A stretch of 64,000 nucleotides of DNA from Hippopus hippopus (Eukaryota > Mollusca > Bivalvia > Cardiida > Cardiidae): the NCBI GenBank assembly GCA_946811185.2, contig OX328111.1:41094388-41158387 (forward strand). Direction: 5' to 3'. The translations under genes were made by a program, and so were the position numbers. The notes beneath the pieces are model-generated. The model was not told the DNA's origin, searched no databases, and was given only the letters and a program-made list of their open reading frames with translations. Positions within the stretch are counted from its first letter, which is position 1, and every line of letters starts with the position of its first letter. Shown piece after piece: positions 11,195 to 21,098 of this stretch.

Positions 11195-11452
11195 TATCTG
11201 GTAAAAGGGGCTTTAATGTATCTCCGTGATGCATTATACCAATCAAGTTATGACATAATAATGGATTAATGAAATCCATTTAGTGTAGCAACTGACCTAA
11301 TCTGGAAATAGTGTGGTCCTTTGATAAGCTGAAAATTTACAAACAGCAAAAGGTTTCGATCCATGTCAGCCTGCTGAGTCTTCGCAGGCTGACATGGGTC
11401 GATATTTTTTGAAAATGCATTAAACCCCCTTTTCACAGAGCGTGGTTCAAAT
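11195..11452 (+). repeat. Family C element, near full length
   Basis: AAAAGGGGCTTTAATGTATC, GATGCATTATACCAATCAAG, the hairpin GTCAGCCTGC/GCAGGCTGAC with part of the loop side changed, and AAACCCCCTTTTCACAGAGC. Confidence 0.8.
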
Positions 11453-11654
11453 AAAATATCGATGCTATAGGACAGAATTTAGCGGACGAGAGCAAAATTT
11501 TGTTACAACTTATAAAGAATTGCTTCTTCCCTAGAAATATTATCAGGAGCTGTGAACTGCACGGGTTTGAGAAAACTCGTACTTCTATGGCAATGGATTT
11601 AACCAATTAAAGAGACAGAACTTATTGGCTTATTTACTAAGGGCTGACCTACTG

Positions 11655-11703
11655 TTTCCATGGTAACTAATTCATACACATGAGACAGTGTGTCCTCCCT
11701 CAG
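11655..11703 (+). repeat. Short direct repeat, copy 2
   Basis: GTTTCCATGGTAACT and ATGAGACAGTGTGTCCTCCC, matching 10676-10722. Confidence 0.6.
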
Positions 11704-11814
11704 ATTTTTAGAGCCCTAATCATCCGCTTTGAACGTCAAAGGATGTACTTTTTCTTGATTTCTACGACGACGACAAAAACAAAGGCATACAGCATGTGAG
11801 ACCTTGTCACTGTT

Positions 11815-12027
11815 TTAACCCTTAGACTGCTAAGTGCGACTCACTGACCTTTTGTGGACACCGTAGATCAAGATCAGACTGCACAGAACGTGCAGTCTGA
11901 TCTTGGATCTACCCTGTCCCATAAGGAGATATCTTTATAAAAAAAAAAACCTTTGAAATAGCAAAATTTGGAGTTTTACTATCGACTTGAAAGTTTCATT
12001 TCATTTATTTAGCAGGATAGGGGTTCA
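11815..12027 (+). repeat. Family A element, full length
   Basis: TTAACCCTTAGACTGCTAAG, complete hairpin at about 11863-11918, TTTACTATCGACTTGAAAG, and AGCAGGATAGGGGTTCA. The right TTAA has mutated to TTCA. Confidence 0.85.
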
Positions 12028-12507
12028 AGGGACTCTAAATTCAAATATTAAACTTGTGATTGACCATGCCAAAAGGTCGTCAAATTATGTATTTAAAAGG
12101 GAAAAGCTGTCAACCACACACCTCCGATCCCCGCACACACATCCATACTCATCAAATCTAAATCACATTTGAAGAGAATATCAAATTTTTCCACAACGAA
12201 AAAATCAATGAATGAGTGTCGTCTTATGACGCATCGACACCCGAGATCTTTTTGCGCACATGACAAAGAATACAAAAGTAAAATGAAGGGTATGAAGCCT
12301 GATATATATATGAAGGACATAAGAAGGTGACCGGGCACTTCCTACCTACTCATATGCCTCTTTATAGAGGAGAAAGGCAAATTTTTGATCGCAGATTAAA
12401 AATAAACAGGAATATTGATGGTCTAAGCGAGAAAAATCTTACGGACAAACTCATATTTGTCAAACAGAGTATAGTCCCTTAGATAATTTTCGTCCAGACT
12501 GTAAGTT

Positions 12508-12680
12508 TCATCACTGGGCCGATAAGTGCGATTTATTGCACTTTTGAGGACAGTGTAAATCAAGATTGTGCTTCACGAAGCAGAGAGTTTTTTTCCTCTC
12601 AAAATGAACTTTAAAGTCGAAATATTTGAGTTTTTACCATTAATAGGGAATTTTCATTTGATTTAATTGACACAAATAAC
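12508..12680 (+). repeat. Family A element, heavily decayed
   Basis: GGACAGTGTAAATCAAGATT and a TTTTTACCATTAATAGGGA right half remain; the 3' hairpin arm is gone. Confidence 0.45.
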
Positions 12681-12962
12681 TCTTTCAGCGCCGGAAAGAG
12701 AGACCGACAGAACTCAGAACTCCGAGCATTTTAATTTTATTGAAGTAAATATCGGCCCCTGGCCCATAATACATGTCATACCTACAAATAAGTACTGATT
12801 ATACCCTTATCATAAAGCCCCAACAGCTCATACATTTGTGTAAAGCAAAATGACAAACAGTCCTTCAATATTTTGCAATTTTTGATTGGAATAGCTTTTT
12901 TAATATATAGTCAGCAAGGGCTACTTCCCTACACTATTCGATTATCAGTCTTGAAATAATGA

Positions 12963-13162
12963 TTAAACCAAATAAAAGCTGCTAAAATGACCTCTTACGG
13001 ACACTGTAGATCAAGATCAGACTGCACAGAACGTGCAGTCTGATCTTGGATCTATACTGTCCGATATTTATCTCCAAAACATTACTTTAAAATAGAATTG
13101 TACAGACTTTTACTATCGTCTTGAAAGTTTCATTTATCTTTTTTCAGCAGGACAAGGGTTAA
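12963..13162 (+). repeat. Family A element, full length
   Basis: TTAAACCAAATAAAAGCTGC left terminus, intact hairpin (about 13003-13062), TTTACTATCGTCTTGAAAG, and AGCAGGACAAGGG, TTAA. Confidence 0.85.
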
Positions 13163-13898
13163 ATGGAACACATGCTTCCACGTGATGTGTATGACAGACC
13201 CTATATGCTGCTATTTTCAGTTAGAAAGATTTCTGTAGTGAATGTGTGACAGACTGCATTACAGGTTTACTCTTGGAATAACAAATACATACTAAGGTTA
13301 GATTGTTTTCTAAATATTGCATGTACGTTTATCTGATATGCATGTACATTTAAACAGTTATCATTCTTCTGCTATATGTAAAAAGTTCAGATGTATAAAT
13401 GGACAGGAATTTCAATCTTTTAGGACATCATGTCTGAAGGATATCATTAAGGTCGGTTGGATTGTTGCCTTTGTAGTACCACGTTAATAGACCGCTTGAG
13501 CGTAACACCGACAACTCCCCACTACCATATAACGAAACCCCATGAAAATCACAATAATGCGTCAAAGGAATTGCAATTTTATATTGGATTCATTCCGTAT
13601 GCATCAAGTACAATACTGATTAAGGGAATGAAGTTGAAATTCCATTAAATTCTTGTACTTTTAATCATAAAACAATGCCACGTATATGCATAGAACTGTA
13701 TAGTGGTGGGGAGTTCCCGGTATTAAGCCGAAAGTTTGAACGAGCGACGAAATTCACATTAACATATCTTTTTTTGAGATGTTGCGATGACGGCGGGTTT
13801 CAAATCTGAGTTATTTGATGGAAAAATGGAGTTTTACCAGCTCTTTCTTGAAATCGAATCTTACATCAATTAATAAATAATGCTGTAGGATCTAGGAT
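13163..13898. other. No recognised feature
   Basis: A plus-strand frame of 63 codons (13457-13648) has ordinary composition but no domain, and nothing links it to a gene. Confidence 0.5.
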
Positions 13899-14070
13899 TT
13901 AGTTGATTGAATTGATTGATTGAATCTGAGTGTAACACCCTTTTAACAGCTTAGGTCATATCACGGCGGTCAATGCAGTTACGCATGTGTTTTCTGACTT
14001 TCTCACATCAGTACTGAAACCACTTTCTTTCTAAGTCACTGAATACGTTTCTCACATGCATCAGAGATTA
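13899..14070 (-). mobile_element. tRNA-derived SINE, tRNA head missing
   Basis: Tail GATTGAATTGATTGATTGAA and the body block GTAACACCCTTTTAACAGC are present, then the sequence stops in GAGGCGAAAA before the tRNA-like head. Minus strand. Confidence 0.7.
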
Positions 14071-14087
14071 GAGGCGAAAAAAGACAG

Positions 14088-14286
14088 AGAGATTGATTGG
14101 CGTTGTACGCCGGTTTTGACATCCCTTTAGTCATATCACAGCGACAGCTCACATATTAATGTATGTCCGGGATTAAATCGGTACGAGGAAGGGGTTCTGA
14201 AATATCTTGTCCAAGGTTACTCCAATGAAAAACCCAGAGCTTTGAGTGAGGATCGAACCCAGGACCTCCAGGTTACGAGTCCTAGA
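14088..14286 (-). mobile_element. tRNA-derived SINE, head truncated
   Basis: Tail GATTGATTGGCGTTG, then body, then B-box-like GGGTTCGATCCTC (reverse of 14249-14262). The A-box side is lost where a GA-rich microsatellite begins at about 14284. It lies directly after another SINE in the same orientation. Confidence 0.75.
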
Positions 14287-14375
14287 GAGAGTGATAGTGA
14301 GAGAGATAGTGAGAGAGACGGTAATGGCACTTCCATACAAACAGACAGACAGACGGAAAAAGAAAGATAGAGCGA
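14284..14375 (+). repeat. (GA)n and (GACA)n microsatellite
   Basis: GAGAGAGTGATAGTGAGAGA, then ACAGACAGACAGACGG. The 113-codon minus-strand frame over this interval is explained by the repeat. Confidence 0.85.
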
Positions 14376-14565
14376 GAGGAAAACAGGACAACTTTGTCGT
14401 TACAAAGAGGGCATATAAAATGTAATGCTTTTACAGGAAGAAATTTTAGGAGAATCAAGACACCTACATTTTGTTGAAACAAGAAATGGGTAAAAAAAAA
14501 AAGACTGGATAATCTGTACGTTCGCAAAGTCTTGTAAATAGCATTCAGACTAGAGTTATATCTTA

Positions 14566-14602
14566 AGGTGTCTGTCTGTCTGGCTGACTGTCTGTCTGTC
14601 CA
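14566..14602 (+). repeat. (CTGT)n microsatellite
   Basis: GTCTGTCTGTCTGGCTGACT and CTGTCTGTC. Confidence 0.8.
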
Positions 14603-14651
14603 ATCATTCGAAACTAACGGCATTCCACAAAAGAAACGGCCTCCTCACAAA

Positions 14652-14908
14652 TTAACCCTTTACCAGACAATCATGTTTTTTCATTACCCATGAAGAAAGA
14701 AATTTTGAAGTCATTGTGAGAAAAGAAGAAATTGCTTGTAACAAGCAATTTCTCCCTTTCCCCCCCCCCCCCCTCCCCCATGTTTTATACCCTATCAGAG
14801 AACATTTAGCCCATTTTTCACCCCAATTTTAATTGGCCATCTTCAGATGCTTCGAATTTCGAAGAGTCCAATATATATATATATTGTTTGAAAAAGGATA
14901 AATCCTTT
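14652..14908 (+). repeat. Family B element with poly-C insertion
   Basis: TTAACCCTTTACCAGACAAT, hairpin GAAATTGCTTGTAACAAGCA, then a 15-bp poly-C run near 14759-14773 just after the hairpin, and an (AT)n run at 14872-14884 in the worn right end. Confidence 0.8.
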
Positions 14909-14978
14909 AATACTGTAGACTATACATTTTTCTTTTCCAATTTCAATCAACCCTTCATTAGATAAGAAAATCGTAGCC

Positions 14979-15171
14979 TTAACCCTTAACCTGCTAAATA
15001 AGAGAGAGGAAACTTTCAAGCCGATAGTAAAATCCCAAATTTTCCTATTTCAAAGGTATTTTTGGAGGAAATATATCTTCTCATCGGACAGTGTATATCC
15101 AAGATCAGACTGCACGTTCTGTGCAGTCTGATCTTGATCTACACTGTCCGTAAAAGGTCAGTCACCATATG
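14979..15171 (-). repeat. Family A element, joined to family B
   Basis: Reverse orientation: TTAACCCTTAACCTGCTAAA, CTTTCAAGCCGATAGTAAAA, then the hairpin at 15087-15152. It breaks off after AAAGGTCAGTCACC, before its left terminus, at the join with a B fragment. Confidence 0.8.
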
Positions 15172-15237
15172 ACAAGGTTTTCAAGGGCCTTCTTTTCCAG
15201 AGTCGTTAAAACAGTTGGTTGTTTGATAAAAGTTAAA
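15172..15237 (-). repeat. Family B fragment
   Basis: AGGTTTTCAAGGGCCTTCTT, AGAGTCGTTAAAACAGTTGG and AAAAGTTAA, the reverse of the B left terminus, with no hairpin. Confidence 0.65.
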
Positions 15238-15550
15238 CATCCATTAAGTACAATATTCGAAAACCAAAACGACTGTATGCCGCATTGCACTGGTAACCAA
15301 ACGTGTCATAGCAGAACCCAAACAGACTTTGTTAACAGGGGTGGATGAGTTTTCTCCCTTTGCTAGATTTCGAAGCACAAACTCACTACCTCCTGAAACA
15401 ATTGTCATTAAGTGATAATAGGCGGCGTGTTTGTCCAGCAATCAGGGTAACATAGTATTAGGAGCAGTCGGTACCGGGTTCAAGCTCCATACCGACTGAA
15501 CATTTTCCCCACTTGAAATTATCACAATTGGTTCAGAAATAAGGGCCTTA

Positions 15551-15797
15551 CTGACTGATTGCTTGAATGGTGTTTTACACCGCTGTCAACATTATTTCAG
15601 TTATATCACGGCGACAACTCACATATTTATGTCTCTCCTGGGTTTAACCAGTACTAAGCTGGGGCTCTAATGTGTCTTGGCCAAATACGGTCCTACGAAA
15701 AACCCAGTGGATCCAGTGCGGCTCGAACCCGGAGCCTCCAGGTTGCGAGTCCCACACTTTACCACCTTTACCACTGGGCCACGCAGGACCCCAGTAG
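15551..15797 (-). mobile_element. tRNA-derived SINE, full length, with TSD
   Basis: Minus-strand head GTGGCCCAGTGGTAAAGGTG (A-box-like) and GGGTTCGAGCC (B-box-like), the body, and a tail of CAATCAGTCAG type. The 8-bp repeat GGGCCTTA flanks it at 15543-15550 and 15798-15805. Head sequence resembles the SINE at 37350, not that at 9015, so two subfamilies are present. Confidence 0.85.
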
Positions 15798-15861
15798 GGG
15801 CCTTAAGAACCGGGGAAGTGAGGTTGCTTCCAATATGAAAGGGGGAGGAAGAGATAATCGG

Positions 15862-15985
15862 TAGCTTGCATATCAAGCGACCAGGGTAGCTAAGCTCTTA
15901 GGCCACAAGCTTTGTAAACGATGGGTCTCGGGTTCAACTTCTGCTTTCCCTCATTCACGTCGTCGAAACAATGTTCAGCAGTGAG
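15862..15985 (+). mobile_element. tRNA-like SINE head fragment
   Basis: AGGGTAGCTAAGCTCTTAGG and CTCGGGTTCAACTTCTGC give A-box-like and B-box-like blocks at the right spacing, followed by a short body. No tail is seen. Confidence 0.5.
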
Positions 15986-15994
15986 ATTCCTCTT

Positions 15995-16182
15995 GGGTCC
16001 TACGCGCCTACCATTCCTAGCAACATTCTTAGTCTAATAATCATATTTTTCTAAATTTCAAAGTAACACAATTTCTGATTGTCTAAACCATTTGGTTTAG
16101 CCAATGAGCAATTGCGTTACTTTCTAAAGCTGGAAAAAAGCTGAGAATGTAGTTTAGAATGGTTGGTGAATACGGGTCCTGA
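15995..16182. repeat. Palindromic element N
   Basis: Outer ends GGGTCC and GGGTCCTGAG-side pair through CTACCATTC / GAATGGTTGGT; centre reads CTAAACCATTTGGTTTAGCC, itself palindromic. Further copies at 38628-38768 and 44626-44866. Confidence 0.7.
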
Positions 16183-16262
16183 GTTTCCGATTGTTAGAAA
16201 AGTTTTGTGTCATCCTCTCTTGTCTTTTAAAATTTTATACACAGAATCAAAATAAAATGATC

Positions 16263-16522
16263 CGTGCTTTGGCAAAAGGGGGCTTAATACATCTCCTTAA
16301 TACATAAGACCTAGCAAGTCATCAAGCAATTATAGTTCCGTAATAGCTAATTTTTTTAACAACCCGGCTTAATCATTTGGTAGACTGGTCCTTTCACATA
16401 GAGAAAATTGATCAAAAGCGAAAAGTTTCGGTCCAGGTCTGCCTGCGCGAACTGCGCAGGCGGACCTGGGTCGATACTTTTCGCAGATGCATTAAGCTCC
16501 CTATTCACAGAGCATGGCTGAA
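16263..16522 (+). repeat. Family C element, full length
   Basis: GCTTTGGCAAAAGGGGGCTT, hairpin GCCTGCGCGAACTGCGCAGG, and GATGCATTAAGCTCCCTATT with CACAGAGCATGGCT at the end. Confidence 0.85.
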
Positions 16523-17239
16523 ATAAATGGTGAAATAAGACCGTTGTTTTGCTTTCGTGCAAATCTAATCGTTACGAGTGTTTTCTCCTTTTACCACAAG
16601 GTTAACAAAAATGAAAGCTGCAAGACGGAAAAAGTAACTGTTGTCTGCATGGCACTGGTGTACTGACGCGTTATGAAATCAACTTACCAAACTAGCCAAA
16701 AAGAAATCTCAAAAACTAATGTAAAATCTTGTTTATTCTTGGGCATTTGAACATTAGAGACATACAAGCTATATACTTAATGCAACAAATTAGCCATCAA
16801 CCTGGATCAATCGATCAAACTTGAATCCTTCATCAACAGACCTACGACCTGACTGCTGTACAACATTAGCAGATACATTGCTGGCAACGTAAAATAACAA
16901 CTATATTCACATCTTATGCCCTGCGTTTTATCTTTTCAGCGAGCAAGTGCTGGGCAACAAATACCACATTTATCGCGTTCGAATTATACAGAGACACAAT
17001 TGTCACGTTACGTGATCCAAACTTTTCGGGAAAACCCTAGATTTCCAAGTCAGATCGAGACAGGAGCATTGTATATTATTGGGAAAAACATCTTAAACCA
17101 TCACAAAAGTGAGCTACAGGCAAACTTTGGCTGTCAGAGTGTCATGCTTAGAGGATTCTGTTTAATCTTTTTGTTGTTGTTCAAAACTTATTTTCTAAGG
17201 CGCCTGCTGAACGTGTCGTTCATTAACTGAGTTTATAAA
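16523..17239. other. No recognised feature
   Basis: Includes a 104-codon plus-strand frame (16916-17230) with no domain, no codon pattern I would trust and a Leu/Phe-rich end. Not called as a gene. Confidence 0.5.
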
Positions 17240-17502
17240 TGGCCTGCAACACGTGAAAAGGGGCATTCGGACATCTTCGTAAAGTGTCGTCTCGGATCAG
17301 CCTGTGCACTCCGCGCAGGCTAATCCGAAACGACACTTTCTGTTTTTATGTCATTTTCTGTTTTGCGCAAGTCTACTGTAAGACAAAATCTAATGTAGTC
17401 GTAAAGTGCCGTCTCGGATTAGCCTGCGCGGACTGCGCAGGCTGATCCGAGACGACACTTTACGCAAATGTCCGAATGCCCCTTTTTGCGTGTTGCAAGC
17501 TA
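17240..17502 (+). repeat. Family D element, full length
   Basis: TGGCCTGCAACACG and CGTGTTGCAAGC termini, twin hairpins, same order as 3608-3861. Highly similar to that copy in the CATTTTCTGTTTTGCGCAAG middle and in both hairpins. Confidence 0.88.
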
Positions 17503-17579
17503 AATAATCTTGTACCATAAAAGAAGACGATTTATGACAACGGTGTTTGGATAATGGATGATCGAAATTGGTTGATACT

Positions 17580-17668
17580 CAATAGGCTTGAAAACGTTAT
17601 GGCAGAAGGAGAAATTACTCGTTACGATTACTTCCTTCTTTGACCACAATGTTTTCTAAATTTGGAAA
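17580..17668 (+). repeat. Family B fragment (central part)
   Basis: GAAAACGTTATGGCAGAAGG to CCACAATGTTTTCTAAATTT; the hairpin is worn (GAAATTACTCGTTACGATTA) and both termini are missing. Confidence 0.55.
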
Positions 17669-17802
17669 GCTGCGAGATGAAAATTTGCATTCTGAGCGTG
17701 AGTATACATGCGTATAGACGAGAATCATTCAAACTTTACAGGATTATTAGATAATTAATAATTGTGCCCCTTAAGAGTGCAAGTGTCACAAAAGAGAATG
17801 TA

Positions 17803-17985
17803 TTAACTCTTTACCAAACGACAAAATTTTAGACTTATCCACATTGAAAGCATTTGCAGACGACAAATTCAGTGTCACTTAACACATAAAATTTGTCTTT
17901 CACAGGGTGGAAAAGATCGTGGGAAAAGGAGAAAATGCTGGTTATCAACATTTTCTCCGTTACCAACAATGTTTTCAAAAGCTTT
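17803..17985 (-). repeat. Family B element, truncated at one end
   Basis: TTAACTCTTTACCAAACGAC and GCATTTGCAGACGACAAATT, hairpin GAGAAAATGCTGGTTATCAA; cut off after ACAATGTTTTCAAAAGC. Confidence 0.8.
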
Positions 17986-18244
17986 CGGTCGCCGATAGAT
18001 TTCACCAACACCATGGCTCTGAAATCTGGCAACCTTGCTGCGACCTCTAGGCGACTTTTTGGCGATTGATTGGACTAGTTGCAAACCTGAGTCACCAATC
18101 CCACTGTGACAGATTGCCGATCAATCACAAACTCTATGCAAAAGCTATCGTCAAATGTGCGGCGACAGGTCGGCGACCGATCGGCGATCAGGTATGTTAT
18201 ACTTGTAAAGAAAAAGTTTATTAAAAAGTTGCAAGCGAAACTAG

Positions 18245-18505
18245 CCTTACCGGGTAGCTCTTTGGTTAGAGTATCTGACTCGTGACCTTGTGGTTGCGGG
18301 TTCGATACCCGGTTGAGGCAAACTTTCTTTCAGGCGATTTTTCGCCTCTTACCTCTGACGCATGTGGGAAAAGTAGTCAGTTGCTTGGAAATAAAGCTTT
18401 GTCGGTACTGGTGTGGAAAAGTCTGAAAACACATGCATAGATGCACTGACCGCCGAAATATGATCTAAGCTGTCGAAAAAAGCGTTAAACTCGAATACAA
18501 TCAAA
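18245..18505 (+). mobile_element. tRNA-derived SINE, full length
   Basis: tRNA-like head GGGTAGCTCTTTGGTTAGAG (A box) and GCGGGTTCGATACCCG (B box), then the SINE body (GCACTGACCGCCGAAATATG) and a tail near AATACAATCAAACAAAAGC. A near-perfect 10-bp flank (GCGAAACTAG / ACGAAATTAG) suggests the target duplication. The head does not fold as an intact tRNA, so it is not a tRNA gene. Confidence 0.82.
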
Positions 18506-18683
18506 CAAAAGCAAACGAAATTAGTCGTGAAGTGGTCGCATCGCAGTCGCAAGTTCTGTGGGACCAAAACTTTAGATTTTGGAGTTTATTGTGTTTCGTC
18601 TACTTTCGCATCAAGTGATTGTATGGAGATTTTTGGAAAGAAGGATATAGCTTAACAACTTATAGTAAGTAGCGTTTTATCTC

Positions 18684-19102
18684 GTACTTTGTTTTCAAGG
18701 TGTATTTAACCTTTTTGTATTTAACCTTTTGGTACTTTGTTTTCAATGTGTATTTAAGTTAACCTTTTGATATTTTGTTTTCAAGGTGTATTTAAGTTTA
18801 CCTTTTGATACTTTGTTTTCACGGTGTATTTAAGTTAACCATTTGTTACTTTGTTTTCAGGGTGTATTTAACCTTTTGATACTTTGTTTTCAATGTGTAT
18901 TTCAGTTTACCTTTTGTTATTTTGTTTTCAATCTGTATTTCAGTTTACCTTTTGTTACTTTGTTTTGAAGGTGTATTTAACCTTTTGGTACTTTGTTTTC
19001 AATGTGTATTTCAGTTTACCTTTTGATACTTTGTTTTCAAGGTGTATTTAAGTTAACCTTTTGATACTTTGTTTTCAATGTGTAATTAAGTTAATCTTTT
19101 GC
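18684..19102 (+). repeat. Minisatellite, ~39-bp units
   Basis: About eleven units of TACTTTGTTTTCAAGGTGTA plus TTTAAGTTAACCTTTTGA, with shorter ~34-bp variants that lack the AGTT step. The last unit runs into the left end of a B element at 19091. Confidence 0.9.
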
Positions 19103-19325
19103 CACACAATCCCGTATTTCAACTACCTTAAAGAAGGGGCTTTTTGAAAACCTTTGGGAAACGGAGAAAATGCTGGTAACCAGCATTTTCTCCTTGACCC
19201 ACAATGTTTTCTACCCTTCCACAAACGAATTTCAAATGCTGAGTCACATTTATTTTGTCTTCTGCAAATGCTTTCAATTTGGACAAGTCTAAAACTATGT
19301 CGTTTGGTAAATACATGTAGTTTTA
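19091..19325 (+). repeat. Family B element, near full length
   Basis: TTAATCTTTTGCCACACAAT, a very clean hairpin GAGAAAATGCTGGTAACCAG continuing into CATTTTCTCC (about 19160-19193), and GTCGTTTGGTAAATACATG. Its left terminus may have supplied or been captured by the neighbouring minisatellite. Confidence 0.82.
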
Positions 19326-20094
19326 AACGATGACTGACTTTTAGTTCACATTGCTTTAATTAACTGGTCAAAACCTTTAAGATAGAAGTGTACGTAATGT
19401 GCAGTCTGATATTTACCTGCAATACATCCAAAAGCATTAAAAGTTAACAATCTAATCCCGCCATGCGATTCTCCCTACGAATGAATCTGTAGCGAAGATG
19501 TAGATCAAGATCAGACTGCACAAAATTATGTGAGATCTTATCTTGGTCTACATGTCTTCTTTAAATGGTGCCAGTCCTATAGAGACCGATTGGTACCAAT
19601 ATGCTCAGCGGTATTTATCAAAATAATGCAAGTCAACGTGATGAATTAAGTACCATCTAGTTAAAAAAGGCAAGTTCTAATCTTGATTTGAAAGAAAAAG
19701 CTCGTGAACTTTCTCTGTAGTTTAAATTAAAGATACACTCTTACAGCTACAGAGAAAAAACACTGTTAAAACCTTGAAGTGTGTAAAATAGCTCAGCTGT
19801 GAAAACGCAGATAAATTACCAATATATATGGTGTAAGGGATAGAAAAACACGAGGAATTCGTCCTCATTTAACACCGGAAACGACAAGAGCGATTGCCTT
19901 GAAGATCTCAAAATATGAAATACATTTTCTATCCCTTGTAATCTGTACAATCTTGCAGCAATCAGGGGCAACATTTGGTATGAAGATACAAGAATGATTA
20001 TAGTTTCATGAAATAAGGATGAAATGGTTTAAAAACTGGCTGAAAACTGCCTGAAAACGAGTAGAGATGTATCTTTGAAGAAATAATTTACATC
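19326..20094. other. Short family A remnants only
   Basis: A solo A hairpin remnant at 19500-19553 (TAGATCAAGATCAGACTGCA, then TTATCTTGGTCTACATGTC) and a GTGCAGTCTGATATTTACC scrap near 19399. Otherwise nothing. Confidence 0.5.
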
Positions 20095-20292
20095 TGTATC
20101 AGACAACAAAATTTTGGGTGTTTCCAGTACCATTTGGAAACCATTTGCAGACGACAAATCAAATGTGGCCTTAAGTAATGGTATTGACTTTAAAAGGGTA
20201 GAAAACATTGTGAAAACAGGAGAAAATGCTGGTTACCAGCATTTTCTCCTATTCCCACTATGTTTTCCAAAGTCCTTTTCCTGTGGAAAGCA
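20095..20292 (-). repeat. Family B element, partial
   Basis: GACAACAAAATTTTGGGTGT, CCATTTGCAGACGACAAATC, hairpin GAGAAAATGCTGGTTACCAG, then fades in CCTTTTCCTGTGG before the terminus. Confidence 0.75.
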
Positions 20293-20537
20293 ATATTAAG
20301 GAATTATTAATAGAAATGGGATAAACATGAAGCCCCAATAGTCAACGAGGAGGGCGTCCAGAAGCAGACATTACCTTCGAAAGTAAAGACCTATTTTCCT
20401 GCTTTATTGCCTTATAGCAATGAAATCGATGAGCATTTGTTCAGTAAAGACGTTTACAGTAATCCAATTACTTTAGACTTATTGAATTGTATTTCCTGTA
20501 ATAGAATTATGGGTTTCTTCTCAAACCCATTGCCTCC

Positions 20538-20720
20538 TTAACCTTTGAGCTGCTAAGCGCGATTCACTGACCTTTTACGGACTGTCCAGAACAAGATCAG
20601 ACTGCACAGTCCGATAAGGAGATATTTTTTCTCCTAAAAATAAGTCTGAAATAAAATTATTCGGACTTTTACTATCGGCTTGAAAGTTTTATTTAGCTTA
20701 TTTAGCAGGATAAGGGTCAA
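20538..20720 (+). repeat. Family A element with hairpin arm deleted
   Basis: Both termini are present (TTAACCTTTGAGCTGCTAAG and TTAGCAGGATAAGGGTCAA). The 5' arm AGATCAGACTGCAC joins directly to AGTCCGATAAGGAG, so the loop and the 3' arm are missing. Hairpin loss by slippage is the likely cause. Confidence 0.85.
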
Positions 20721-20839
20721 CCAACTGGCGGCACATGTCTTTATTGTAGCAAGTTTTACAAACAGTTTCCAATGTGAAATGTTAACTTGTTCCCTTCTCA
20801 ACACATTGTTACTTCGGCTGTTTACGAAAATTAAACGTC

Positions 20840-21098
20840 GAGGTATTGTCGGAGCTCTGTCGTCGTCGTGTGCGTCGTCTGCGTCTGCTATGGTCTGTGT
20901 GGTCGTACCAAAACTTTGACATTTTGTAATATCTCTGTTATCATTGAATATTATTACTTCAAACTTGGACTGCTATCGAAAGGGGAATCTATACAACAAG
21001 GGCAGGTAACCATCAAAGTATTTCTACACAGTTTCGGCCTAGATTTTTCACTAAAAAACAAGAACTGCAGCCGAGCGTTGGCATGCGGTGCTCTTGTT
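20840..21098 (+). mobile_element. Element H copy 1 (HINE-like 3' end)
   Basis: A GTCGTCGTGTGCGTCGTCTG tract, then AACTTTGACATTTTGTAATA, then CAACAAGGGCAGGTAACCAT, then the 3' end GCCGAGCGTTGGCATGCGGT, GCTCTTGTT. The GAGC/GCTC ends can pair. It shares the CTCTTGTT terminus with elements E and F. No long tandem units. Confidence 0.6.

Noticed and set aside
15430..15530. Possible further SINE head with GGTACCGGGTTCAAGC
   Set aside because: Only a B-box-like motif is seen; no A box at the right distance and no body.
16916..17230. 104-codon frame with ordinary composition
   Set aside because: No domain, no second exon and no similarity within the window; cannot be told from chance.
18248..18320. 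Possible tRNA gene
   Set aside because: A-box and B-box motifs are present but the arms do not pair as a whole tRNA, and a SINE body and tail follow. The same applies to the heads at 9300, 15780, 36480 and 37350.
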